From Chloroflexota bacterium (lineage in GTDB: Bacteria > Chloroflexota > Limnocylindria > Limnocylindrales > CSP1-4), in contig PMJT01000026.1 in NCBI GenBank assembly GCA_003158495.1, positions 1-10,634 on the forward strand: a DNA stretch of 10,634 bases, in the 5' to 3' direction. Positions 1-5,418 of the stretch are shown here, piece by piece. The notes under the pieces are model-generated. The model saw nothing but the letters and a program-made list of their open reading frames with translations. It did not search any database and had not been told where the DNA came from. Within the stretch, counting starts at the first letter, position 1. Each line of letters starts with the position of its first letter. The position numbers and the translations under genes are program-made.

Positions 1-43
1 ACGGCAGCCAGTTCGAGCGCCACCGGCCAATACGGAGGTCAAG

Positions 44-805
44 ATGCCCTGGTTCGCCCGGCGGCAAAGACGCAGCCCGATCGTCCTCCTGGCGCTCGTC
101 GCGATGATCCTCGGCGCCTGCAGCAGCGGCGCGACCATCGCGGCGCCATCCAACTCGGGCGCCACCGACCAGCCGCCGACCGGCCTGGGTGCGGCGGCGG
201 GTGCCTTCGCGAATGTCGACAGCTACAGGTTCACGATGACCCTGGCCGGAGCCTCCTACAGCTCCATGCTCGCGATGCTCCCCACCTCATCGGCTGTGGG
301 AAACGCCCCGTTCACGATGGGTGGCACGATCACGATCAAACCCGTGATTGGCGCCGACATCACTATGGTCGGCCTCCACATCATCGAGATAGGCGGCCAC
401 GACTACATGGACGTGGGCGGCACCGGCGCGTTCGACCAGATCACGATCACCGGCACCAGGCTCGCCGACAGGTTTTCCCCGGCCACCATGTTCTCTACGA
501 CCATCGATCCGTCGACGGTCGGCGGATACGAGCTGGTTGGGACCGGGTCGAAGAACGGCGTATCGGCAGACCACTACCAGGCGTCGAGTGCGGCTCTGGC
601 CACGCTTGGGGCGATCTCAGGCATAGCCGGGGCGACCTGGTCGGCAGATATCTGGATCGCCCGATCCGGCGGCTATCCCGTCAGCATGGCGATCATCGCC
701 GAAGCGGCCGACAAGAGCATCGTCCACGAAGTCCTGTTCGACATCTCGAACGTGGGCGATCCTGCGAACAGCGTGAAGGTCCCCACGAACGTTACGGGCG
801 CCTAG
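44..805 (+). CDS. Exported lipoprotein of unknown function, LppX/LprG-like in general character
   Basis: The 253-residue protein starts with a basic stretch (residues 6-10), a hydrophobic core (about 13-24) and a canonical lipobox LGAC with Cys26, so it should be exported, lipidated and anchored on the outer face of the membrane. A Ser/Ala/Pro/Thr-rich linker (27-45) leads to a domain beginning near FANVDSYRF (about 55) with alternating short hydrophobic strands. That layout resembles the LppX/LprAFG and LolA-like beta-sandwich lipoproteins, which carry lipids or other hydrophobic ligands. The family link is by general character only, because I see no diagnostic motif. The start is secure: GGAGGT at 34-39 lies four bases before the ATG. 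There are no Cys residues after the lipobox. No partner gene is visible, since upstream sequence is outside the window and the next gene converges. It could also be a lineage-specific lipoprotein. Confidence 0.85.
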   Translation: MPWFARRQRRSPIVLLALVAMILGACSSGATIAAPSNSGATDQPPTGLGAAAGAFANVDSYRFTMTLAGASYSSMLAMLPTSSAVGNAPFTMGGTITIKPVIGADITMVGLHIIEIGGHDYMDVGGTGAFDQITITGTRLADRFSPATMFSTTIDPSTVGGYELVGTGSKNGVSADHYQASSAALATLGAISGIAGATWSADIWIARSGGYPVSMAIIAEAADKSIVHEVLFDISNVGDPANSVKVPTNVTGA

Positions 806-806
806 C

Positions 807-822
807 GCCGGGCTTGCCTGGC
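807..822 (+). terminator. Weak hairpin just after the lipoprotein stop
   Basis: GCCGGG and CCTGGC can pair (one G-U) around the loop CTTG, immediately after the TAG stop at 803-805. No T-run follows, so it is at best a weak or Rho-assisted 3' end, possibly an mRNA-stabilising hairpin. Confidence 0.3.
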
Positions 823-826
823 AATG

Positions 827-864
827 AAAACGGGCCGGCCGCGCGAAGTGGCGCAACCGGCCCG
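827..864 (-). terminator. Intrinsic terminator for the 77-residue gene
   Basis: Arms CGGGCCGG (831-838) and CCGGCCCG (857-864) are perfectly complementary. An inner GCGC/GCGC pair (841-844, 851-854) continues the stem past a CC/AA internal loop. Read on the minus strand, the hairpin is followed by TTTTCATT (830 downward), a classic U-tract, whereas the plus-strand side has none. It lies about 15 bp beyond the stop of the minus-strand gene at 880, so it most likely ends that transcript. Confidence 0.75.
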
Positions 865-879
865 AAGTGTATCCCGGGG

Positions 880-1113
880 TCAGGCCGCTATGTCGGCCTC
901 GATGATCAGCCGGCGGCTATGACCGGTGTTCGAGAGCGTCGAGAGGAGTCGCCCGATCGGGCTGCCGGTCGGTTCGGTTCGAGAAATGCACTCGAGCCAG
1001 ATCCCGTCTTCGCGTCCCACCGGTGTCATCGGCTGTCCGCAGTCGCAGAAGGGCATTTCGCGTTCGGCATGTTCGATGCGCTTGACCGCATTCGTGTTGT
1101 CGGTGATTGTCAT
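880..1113 (-). CDS. Small Cys-containing (half zinc-ribbon-like) protein, 77 residues
   Basis: This short hydrophilic protein has a central CxC pair (Cys23, Cys25, in FCDCGQPM) and a third Cys at 42 (WLEC). The spacing resembles half of a zinc ribbon, but a fourth Cys is missing; His65, His5 or His15 could complete a metal site. No signal peptide or membrane helix is visible, so it should be cytosolic. I do not recognise a named function. The reading frame is open upstream to 1440, but the ATG at 1113 is clearly the start: AGGAGA lies about eight bases before it, and a sigma-70-type promoter sits just upstream. It is divergent from the TetR-family gene across 48 bp, and a palindrome overlaps its -10 and start point, so it is the obvious candidate target of that repressor. 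A strong terminator follows it, making it monocistronic. Confidence 0.8.
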   Translation of the reverse strand: MTITDNTNAVKRIEHAEREMPFCDCGQPMTPVGREDGIWLECISRTEPTGSPIGRLLSTLSNTGHSRRLIIEADIAA

Positions 1114-1126
1114 TGCAAGATTCTCC

Positions 1127-1155
1127 TTGCCTAGATACGAGCCGTTCCGTATCAT
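1127..1155 (+). promoter_or_regulatory. Leaderless-type promoter of the TetR-family gene
   Basis: TATCAT (1150-1155) is a good -10. Seventeen bases before it is TTGCCT (1127-1132), a 4-of-6 match to TTGACA. The start point predicted seven bases after the -10 is 1162, the first base of the GTG start codon. No Shine-Dalgarno precedes that codon. The -10 overlaps the palindrome, which suggests autoregulation. Confidence 0.55.
1134..1153. promoter_or_regulatory. Palindromic operator candidate between the 77-residue gene and tetR
   Basis: GATACG (1134-1139) and CGTATC (1148-1153) form a perfect inverted repeat with an 8-base centre. It is 20 bp overall, two helical turns, as expected for a dimeric TetR-type repressor. 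It overlaps the -10 and predicted start point of the minus-strand promoter and lies between the -35 and -10 of the plus-strand one. One bound dimer could therefore shut both genes. The TetR assignment is inference from position and symmetry. Confidence 0.7.
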
Positions 1156-1179
1156 AACTGCGTGCCCGAGATATATCAA
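1151..1179 (-). promoter_or_regulatory. Sigma-70-type promoter of the 77-residue gene
   Basis: Read on the minus strand, TTGATA (1179-1174, 5 of 6 to TTGACA) and TATGAT (1156-1151, 5 of 6 to TATAAT) are separated by exactly 17 bases. Transcription would start near 1144, giving a leader of about 30 bases that carries the Shine-Dalgarno sequence. The -35 lies inside the first codons of the tetR-family gene. Confidence 0.7.
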
Positions 1180-1821
1180 GACGCTCCGTCTCGCAACTCG
1201 GCAGCTGAGCCTCCGTTGACGTCTGCAGCGGCGCTCCACAGGGGCCGGCCGCGAAGCGACAAGGTGCACCGGGCGATACTCGACGCCGCCCGTGAACTGC
1301 TGATCAAGGACGGCTACACGCGGCTTCGCCTGGAGCACGTCGCGGCCCATGCGGGCGTCGGCAAGGCAACGATCTACCGCCGCTGGCCATCCAAGGAGGC
1401 GCTCGCCCAGGCGCTCCTGTCCGATCTTGCCGGGCCGCACATCGCCATCGAGGACGTCGGCGACACACGCGAGGAGATGCTCGCCGCGGTCATGAACCCT
1501 TTGCTGGCCGTCACCGAATCGGAGTTCGGCCCGGTCATCCGTGCCTTGCTGTCGCAGATCGCGATCAACCCCGCCCTCGGCGACCCTTTTCGAGCAACGG
1601 TGGTGCAGTCACGGCGCGCGGAGATAGCCCGGATGATCGCCCGGGGAATCGAGCGGGGCGATTTGTGCCCGGACGCCGACGCCGAGATCGCCACCGAACT
1701 GCTGGTCGGCCCGGTCTACTTCCGGCTGATGTTCGGCGGCGAACTCAACCGCGAGTTCGCCGAGCGCATCGTCGACAATGTCCTGAGCGGCTACTCAACC
1801 TCCGGCCGGCGCGGGGAGTAG
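1162..1821 (+). CDS. TetR/AcrR-family transcriptional repressor
   Basis: This 219-residue cytosolic DNA-binding protein has a typical TetR N-terminal helix-turn-helix at about residues 35-80. The first helix is VHRAILDAARELLIKDG, and the recognition helix VGKATIYRRWPSK is at 66-78, nearly a family consensus. The all-helical C-terminal half (about 100-210), with ALLSQIAINPALGD and LLVGPVYFRLMFGG, resembles the TetR_C_11/C_16-type ligand-binding and dimerisation domains. The ligand cannot be told. The start is GTG at 1162, chosen because an in-frame stop at 1132 bounds the frame and the -10 predicts transcription from that base; TTG at 1216 is a less likely alternative. It is divergent from the 77-residue gene and shares a palindrome with it. 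It converges tail to tail on the cyclase gene with 16 bp between. Confidence 0.92.
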   Translation: MPEIYQDAPSRNSAAEPPLTSAAALHRGRPRSDKVHRAILDAARELLIKDGYTRLRLEHVAAHAGVGKATIYRRWPSKEALAQALLSDLAGPHIAIEDVGDTREEMLAAVMNPLLAVTESEFGPVIRALLSQIAINPALGDPFRATVVQSRRAEIARMIARGIERGDLCPDADAEIATELLVGPVYFRLMFGGELNREFAERIVDNVLSGYSTSGRRGE

Positions 1822-1837
1822 CGACCTCGGAGCTCCG

Positions 1838-3427
1838 TCAGTTCGGTCGCAAGTCGGCGGCAGCCAGGCCGTCGCTGCGGGCCTTGCAGCGATACAGCTC
1901 CGCGTCCGCCGCAGCCACCAGCGCATCCTTGCTCGCGGCGACTTCCGGGAAGAGCGCCGCGCCGACGCTGGCCGTTAGCGGCGTCTCGCCCGTGTGCACG
2001 ATCGAGGCCATGCCGGTCGCAAGAAGCCGACTCATCGCGGCGGCATCGGTCGCGGTGCCGTTGGACACGATGACGGCGAATTCGTCGCCGCCGTACCTGT
2101 AGCCGGCACCTCCGACGGCCCCGATCACCTCACCGACCGTCCGGAGCACGCGGTCGCCGGCGAGATGACCGTGGCAATCGTTGTAGAGCTTGAAGTCGTC
2201 GAGGTCGATCATCAGCAGCAGGACGGACGCCAGCCTCGGGTCTCCCAGGGCGTGCTCGAGGTCCTGTTCGAAGGCTCCGCGATTACGCAGGCCGGTGAGG
2301 GCGTCCGTCTCGGCCCGCGCCCACAGGGCGCGGTGGGCTTCGACGTTGGCGAGCGCGATCGACGCCTGGCCGGCGAACAGCTTGACGAGCTCGAACTCGT
2401 GGGGGCTGAAGTGGCCTTCCTCGCCCATTCGTCCCACGTTCAGGGTGCCGACGACGTCGCCTCCAACGCGCAGCGGAACGACGACGAGAGACTCGTCTTC
2501 CATCGGTGTGCCCGCGATCAGGTTCGCCCGGGGGTCCCGGTGGGCATCGTTCACGCATTCGGCCGCGCCGCGCGCCAGCACTGACCCCGTGATCCCACGG
2601 CCGATCGGCAGCGTCATGCTCAGGATCAGGGCCGCGAATCTGTCGCGGGCAAGCACGGGCCGCAGCACGGCCGCCTCCGCGTCGACGCGGTAGATCGTCA
2701 GGTTGTCGTAGCTGACCAAGCTCTTGAGAGAATCGGCGATCAGATCGAGGACGCCGGCCGGATCCACGTTCGAGAGCAGCCGCTCGTTGATCTCGAGGAG
2801 TCGACGCTGGCTCAACAGGTGCTGCTCGAGCTCGCGCTGCTGGCGGTCGACATGGGCCTCGCGAGCCGCACTCGTCATGCGTTCGCCGAGGAGCGCCGTG
2901 TACACCGTCATTACCGTCAGATCCTCGCCGCTGAACAGCTCTCGCCGCTCGAGAACGAGCGCGCCGTGTTTGACCCCGCCGCCGGCGAGGGGGAGGACCA
3001 GCCAGTTCAAGGGATGTGATGCGGGGGCCAGGTATCGGATGGCAGGCTCGACGATCGCGGGTCGGCCGGCCGAGACGGCCTGTTCGATCTCTCGCTCCGG
3101 GCGATCGTCGTCGCTCGCCGTGCCTGTGGCAGGGTCAGCCTGGAGTTGAGCAACGCAACTGATCCGGTCGTTCTCGAACAGGAACAGCCTCGTCGACTCG
3201 GCTGGACACAGGCGGCCGAGTCGTGGCAGCAATGCGACCAGGTCCGAGCAACCGTCCAGGGACTGCACTGCCGCTGCTTCCTCTAGAGCCAGCCCGAGGC
3301 GCCGTTCGAGCGCGCGCAAGACGCGCTGACGGCGCGGCGGGACGGCCTGCCTTCGATGAGATCCGCCCGAACCTCCGTCGCCCGCCAGGGGCTGGACCCA
3401 GGCGACCCGGTCCCTAGGATTCGCCAC
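1838..3427 (-). CDS. GAF-GAF-GGDEF diguanylate cyclase
   Basis: This predicted soluble sensor makes cyclic di-GMP from two GTP. In the 529-residue product from the GTG at 3427, a Pro/Arg-rich N-terminus (1-35) is followed by a first, divergent GAF-like domain (about 45-185), a charged helical linker (186-215), a clear GAF domain (about 220-365) and a GGDEF domain (372-525). The catalytic core looks intact: TDALTGLRNR at 374-383, DLDDFK at 408-413 with metal-binding Asp408, and RYGGDEF at 444-450. The product-inhibition RxxD site is absent, with AVGG at 437-440 in its place. No membrane helix is seen, so the GAF domains would sense a cytosolic signal. The longer frame from ATG 3499 would overlap the upstream gene by 86 bp; GTG 3427 overlaps by 14 bp and has a weak AGGG before it. 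It is probably co-transcribed with the 68-residue gene. Confidence 0.92.
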   Translation of the reverse strand: MANPRDRVAWVQPLAGDGGSGGSHRRQAVPPRRQRVLRALERRLGLALEEAAAVQSLDGCSDLVALLPRLGRLCPAESTRLFLFENDRISCVAQLQADPATGTASDDDRPEREIEQAVSAGRPAIVEPAIRYLAPASHPLNWLVLPLAGGGVKHGALVLERRELFSGEDLTVMTVYTALLGERMTSAAREAHVDRQQRELEQHLLSQRRLLEINERLLSNVDPAGVLDLIADSLKSLVSYDNLTIYRVDAEAAVLRPVLARDRFAALILSMTLPIGRGITGSVLARGAAECVNDAHRDPRANLIAGTPMEDESLVVVPLRVGGDVVGTLNVGRMGEEGHFSPHEFELVKLFAGQASIALANVEAHRALWARAETDALTGLRNRGAFEQDLEHALGDPRLASVLLLMIDLDDFKLYNDCHGHLAGDRVLRTVGEVIGAVGGAGYRYGGDEFAVIVSNGTATDAAAMSRLLATGMASIVHTGETPLTASVGAALFPEVAASKDALVAAADAELYRCKARSDGLAAADLRPN

Positions 3428-3620
3428 GTTTCGACCCTGCGTCTGCTTGTCTGGATGTCGGCCGCTCCGGGCCGGCCCGATCGTCGCGTTGAGCCTCAAG
3501 CGCTTCGTCGAAGTCGTCGATAGCCGCTTTCGCGGCGTCCCGTTCGGGGCTGAACGGCTGCGCTTCGGCGAGCCGCCTCGCCTGTTGACGTTGCAGAGAT
3601 GCCAGCTCGTCGATTGTCAT
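3414..3620 (-). CDS. Small hypothetical helical protein upstream of the diguanylate cyclase
   Basis: This 68-residue, highly charged protein has an N-terminal half (about 1-48) that reads as two amphipathic helices rich in Ala, Glu, Arg and Gln (MTIDELASLQRQQARRL, then AAIDDFDEALEAQ). A polar, probably disordered tail follows. No Cys, signal peptide or membrane helix is seen, and I do not recognise a family. Its stop (TAG at 3414-3416) lies 14 bp inside the cyclase gene that starts at 3427, which suggests translational coupling. A GGGGG stretch 7-11 bases before the ATG may act as a weak ribosome binding site. A TATAGG hexamer at 3638-3633 is a possible but unsupported -10. A role as partner of the cyclase is inference from the overlap alone. 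Confidence 0.65.
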   Translation of the reverse strand: MTIDELASLQRQQARRLAEAQPFSPERDAAKAAIDDFDEALEAQRDDRAGPERPTSRQADAGSKRGES

Positions 3621-3741
3621 TCGGTGCCCCCGCCTATACGTGCCCCGGTGCGCTTCGCCGGCAAAGGGGACCGATACCCAATCTAGCTATCAATCGGACG
3701 CCCACCATCGACCTCATGTCGCTAGTCGCGCCCTTACTTTC

Positions 3742-3761
3742 GGGTAGGCGGCCGGTTACCC
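3742..3761. promoter_or_regulatory. 20-bp interrupted palindrome in a divergent promoter region
   Basis: GGGTA (3742-3746) and TACCC (3757-3761) flank a central CGGCCG (3749-3754) on the same symmetry axis; 16 of 20 positions are symmetric. It lies 54 bp before the plus-strand gene at 3815 and 122 bp before the minus-strand unit starting at 3620. That placement fits an operator. No T-run follows on either strand, so it is not a terminator. Confidence 0.4.
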
Positions 3762-3781
3762 AGAACCTGCCGTCGAGGAGC

Positions 3782-3807
3782 CTACGGTGAAACCGCAGCC
3801 GTAGAAT
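3782..3807 (+). promoter_or_regulatory. Leaderless-type promoter with overlapping inverted repeat
   Basis: TAGAAT (3802-3807, 5 of 6 to TATAAT) ends eight bases before the ATG at 3815, so transcription would start at the start codon or one base before it. No Shine-Dalgarno is present and no good -35 is visible. CTACGG (3782-3787) and CCGTAG (3799-3804) form a perfect 6-bp inverted repeat that overlaps the -10, a possible repressor site. Confidence 0.5.
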
Positions 3808-3814
3808 CGCAGCC

Positions 3815-4117
3815 ATGGACATCGGCCTGATCCTCGGCGTCAGCGTCCCGATCGTTGTCGTCGTGGCCCTGTTGATCGCGCTACGGAGTCGCGCCGACGG
3901 GTCGTTCGAGCGCATCGTTCGGTGCCGATCCGGCCACCTGTTCACTACGACCCTCATTCCGGGGTCTTCCCTCAAGTCCGTGCGGCTTGGGAACGTCCGC
4001 TACCAGCGTTGCCCGGTGGGCCGGCACTGGACGCTCGTCCGACGCGTCGACGTGTCCACCCTCACGGCCGACGAGATCGCCGCCGCCCGCAGCGTCCACG
4101 ACGTCCGGATCCCCTGA
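3815..4117 (+). CDS. Small membrane-anchored protein with a Cys/His motif pair
   Basis: In this 100-residue protein, residues 3-23 (IGLILGVSVPIVVVVALLIAL) form one transmembrane helix, followed by a basic stretch that points to a cytosolic C-terminal domain. That domain has two matched motifs, C37-R-S-G-H41 and C66-P-V-G-R-H71-W, about 25 residues apart, which could ligate one zinc ion. The layout resembles small conserved hypothetical proteins of high-GC Gram-positive bacteria (from memory, not searched). Function is unknown. No Shine-Dalgarno precedes the ATG, but TAGAAT eight bases upstream predicts a leaderless mRNA. It appears monocistronic. The GC-rich stretch after it has no convincing plus-strand gene. 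Confidence 0.8.
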   Translation: MDIGLILGVSVPIVVVVALLIALRSRADGSFERIVRCRSGHLFTTTLIPGSSLKSVRLGNVRYQRCPVGRHWTLVRRVDVSTLTADEIAAARSVHDVRIP

Positions 4118-4399
4118 CAGGCACCGAGCCCGGGCCGAGGACAAGGCGCGGGGCGCGGGGCGCGGGGCGCCTGCGCGTGAATGAGAGCCGCTGAACTCGT
4201 CCCGCCCAAGGGGCGCCGCAAACCACGTCAGCATGAAGTGGCACCCGAGGCAGTAGAAACGAAGCGATAGGCCCAGCGAAGTCAGTACGGCGACCGGCAC
4301 CACGATCCAGAAGAGGTCGAAGCCACGGACTCGGGAGGACCCGGCTGTCGGTGCCCCGCTGGCCGGTCCACTGGACCCACGGGCAGGGGGTGATCCCAT
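3881..4399 (-). CDS. Doubtful small membrane ORF with a CXXCH motif
   Basis: From the ATG at 4399 this frame encodes a Ser/Pro/Gly-rich start (1-25), one convincing transmembrane segment (about 28-49, LFWIVVPVAVLTSLGLSL) and then CLGCH at 50-54, a match to the CXXCH heme c attachment motif or a possible metal site. TATACT (4413-4408) ends nine bases before the ATG, like the leaderless starts of neighbours. Against it, from residue about 77 the frame runs through a GC-rich tandem repeat into low-complexity sequence. Its last 237 bp lie antisense to the better-supported gene at 3815-4117. It may be a degraded or frameshifted gene whose real part is roughly 4170-4399, or a chance ORF. Confidence 0.22.
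   Translation of the reverse strand: MGSPPARGSSGPASGAPTAGSSRVRGFDLFWIVVPVAVLTSLGLSLRFYCLGCHFMLTWFAAPLGRDEFSGSHSRAGAPRPAPRALSSARARCLSGDPDVVDAAGGGDLVGREGGHVDASDERPVPAHRATLVADVPKPHGLEGRPRNEGRSEQVAGSAPNDALERPVGATP
4145..4170. repeat. Short tandem repeat, unit CGCGGGG
   Basis: Three exact copies of the 7-base unit CGCGGGG (4147-4153, 4154-4160, 4161-4167) are followed by a partial CGC and preceded by GG. It is prone to slippage. Because the unit is not a multiple of three, each copy gained or lost would change the frame of any ORF crossing it. Confidence 0.9.
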
Positions 4400-4538
4400 C
4401 GGCGAAGAGTATAGGCGACGCCACGCCCTCCGGAATGTATAGGAGCCCACCGGCCGCGGCCTGGCCCGGACAGGTGGCGCAGGGCGGCTACGGTCCAGAG
4501 CTCGGGTGCATTCCAGGTCGCCGCGGCGAGGCGGCAAT

Positions 4539-4556
4539 GCGGCAAGTGTCTGCCGC
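4539..4556 (-). terminator. Weak hairpin downstream of msrA
   Basis: GCGGCA (4539-4544) and TGCCGC (4551-4556) pair around a 6-base loop, 12 bp beyond the msrA stop. No T-run follows on the minus strand, so termination activity is uncertain. Confidence 0.3.
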
Positions 4557-4567
4557 GGCCGGTCCCT

Positions 4568-5278
4568 TCAGCGAGCCTGCTCGATAGCCTTCGCTGCGTC
4601 GGCGACCGTCTGTGCCGACCCTGCCGACTTGAAGAAGTCGGCTGGCAGCGTCACGCCGGTGGCGTGGTTCGGGCAGTAGCCGTTCGGATTCTTGTCGAGA
4701 TACTGCTGGTGGTAAGTCTCGGCGAAGAAGAGCTCCGGCGCCGGGTAAATCTCCGTCGTAATCGAACCCATGCCAGCGGTCTTCAGGCGGGCCTGGAAAG
4801 CATCGCGTGCCGCCTCGGCCTCGCGCTGCTGCGCTTCGCTGTGGGTCAGGATCGCGGAGCGATACTGCGTGCCCTGGTCGCCGCCCTGGCGCATGCCTTG
4901 CGTGGGGTCGTGCTCCTCCCAGAAGAGCTTCAGCAGGTTACCGTAGGAGGTCTTCGTGGGATCGAAAACGACGCGGACCGTCTCGATGTGGCCGGTCCGG
5001 CCCGTGCAGACCTCTTCGTATGTCGGGTTTGGAGTGCCGCCACCCGAGTAGCCGACCGCCGTCGTCACGACGCCTGGCGTGTTCCAGAACAGCTTCTCGG
5101 CGCCCCAGAAGCAACCCATCCCAAACTCGGCGATCTCCGTGCCGGCAGGATAGGGCGGCCGAATCGGGCCGCCGAGAACGGCGTGGTGATCCGGGACCGG
5201 CATGGCCTGGGCGCGGCCGGGCAGAACGTCCCGTGGTGAGGGCAGACGCATCTTCTTGGAATCAGCGAACCAACTCAT
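4568..5278 (-). CDS. msrA: Peptide-methionine (S)-S-oxide reductase MsrA
   Basis: This enzyme reduces the S epimer of methionine sulfoxide in proteins and as free amino acid, using thioredoxin-type reductants, to repair oxidative damage in the cytosol. In the 236-residue protein, GMGCFWGAEKLFW (53-65) contains the catalytic Cys56. GYSGG (76-80), NPTYEEVCTGRTGH (84-97), FWEEHDPTQ (119-127) and QGTQYRSAI (135-143) are family hallmarks. A resolving Cys202 lies in NPNGYCPNH. The second resolving Cys seen in the E. coli enzyme (GVC) is GVT here, so the two-Cys mechanism is expected. An N-terminal extension of about 45 residues before the fold, containing RLPSPRDVLPGR, resembles that of E. coli-type MsrA and has no signal peptide. 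The ATG at 5278 has no strong Shine-Dalgarno, but TAGACT at 5291-5286 predicts a nearly leaderless transcript. It is divergent from the hydrolase pair. Confidence 0.97.
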   Translation of the reverse strand: MSWFADSKKMRLPSPRDVLPGRAQAMPVPDHHAVLGGPIRPPYPAGTEIAEFGMGCFWGAEKLFWNTPGVVTTAVGYSGGGTPNPTYEEVCTGRTGHIETVRVVFDPTKTSYGNLLKLFWEEHDPTQGMRQGGDQGTQYRSAILTHSEAQQREAEAARDAFQARLKTAGMGSITTEIYPAPELFFAETYHQQYLDKNPNGYCPNHATGVTLPADFFKSAGSAQTVADAAKAIEQAR

Positions 5279-5285
5279 GGCGTCC

Positions 5286-5312
5286 AGTCTACGTCGCCGA
5301 ACTCAGGAGTTC
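5286..5312 (-). promoter_or_regulatory. msrA leaderless-type -10 with upstream palindrome
   Basis: On the minus strand, TAGACT (5291-5286) ends eight bases before the msrA ATG, so the mRNA should start at or one base before the start codon. No -35 match is seen at 17 bases. Just upstream, GAACTC (5299-5304) and GAGTTC (5307-5312) form a perfect 6+6 palindrome with a 2-base centre, in the -20 to -35 zone. It may bind a regulator. Confidence 0.45.
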
Positions 5313-5418
5313 TGCCCTGCGATCGGGCGGTCCACGCCGCGATCCGTTCGAGGGGCACAACGGCAACGCCACGTGCCAAACTTGCCGAGAGTTGACTCCG
5401 CAACGGGAGGGGAAACCG

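Larger units (their letters stand above)
4118..4567. other. 450-bp stretch without a convincing gene
   Basis: The stretch holds the CGCGGGG tandem repeat (4145-4170), the doubtful minus-strand membrane ORF starting at 4399, and a small hairpin near the msrA 3' end. Other open frames on both strands have compositions typical of GC-rich non-coding DNA (Arg, Pro and Gly rich) and no recognisable motif. A decayed gene is possible. Confidence 0.5.

Noticed and set aside
1114..1440. Upstream extension of the 77-residue protein to 186 residues
   Set aside because: It is antisense to the TetR helix-turn-helix, while the ATG at 1113 has a Shine-Dalgarno sequence and promoter.
5299..5312. LexA/SOS box upstream of msrA
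   Set aside because: The Gram-positive SOS box is GAAC-4-GTTC. Here the spacing between GAAC and GTTC is 6, and msrA is not a typical SOS gene.
4807..5418. Open frame extending the first DUF3089 protein to 610 residues
   Set aside because: The extra 204 residues are Arg/Pro/Ser-rich sequence antisense to msrA and a non-coding gap. The ATG at 5419 has an excellent ribosome binding site and begins a membrane anchor.
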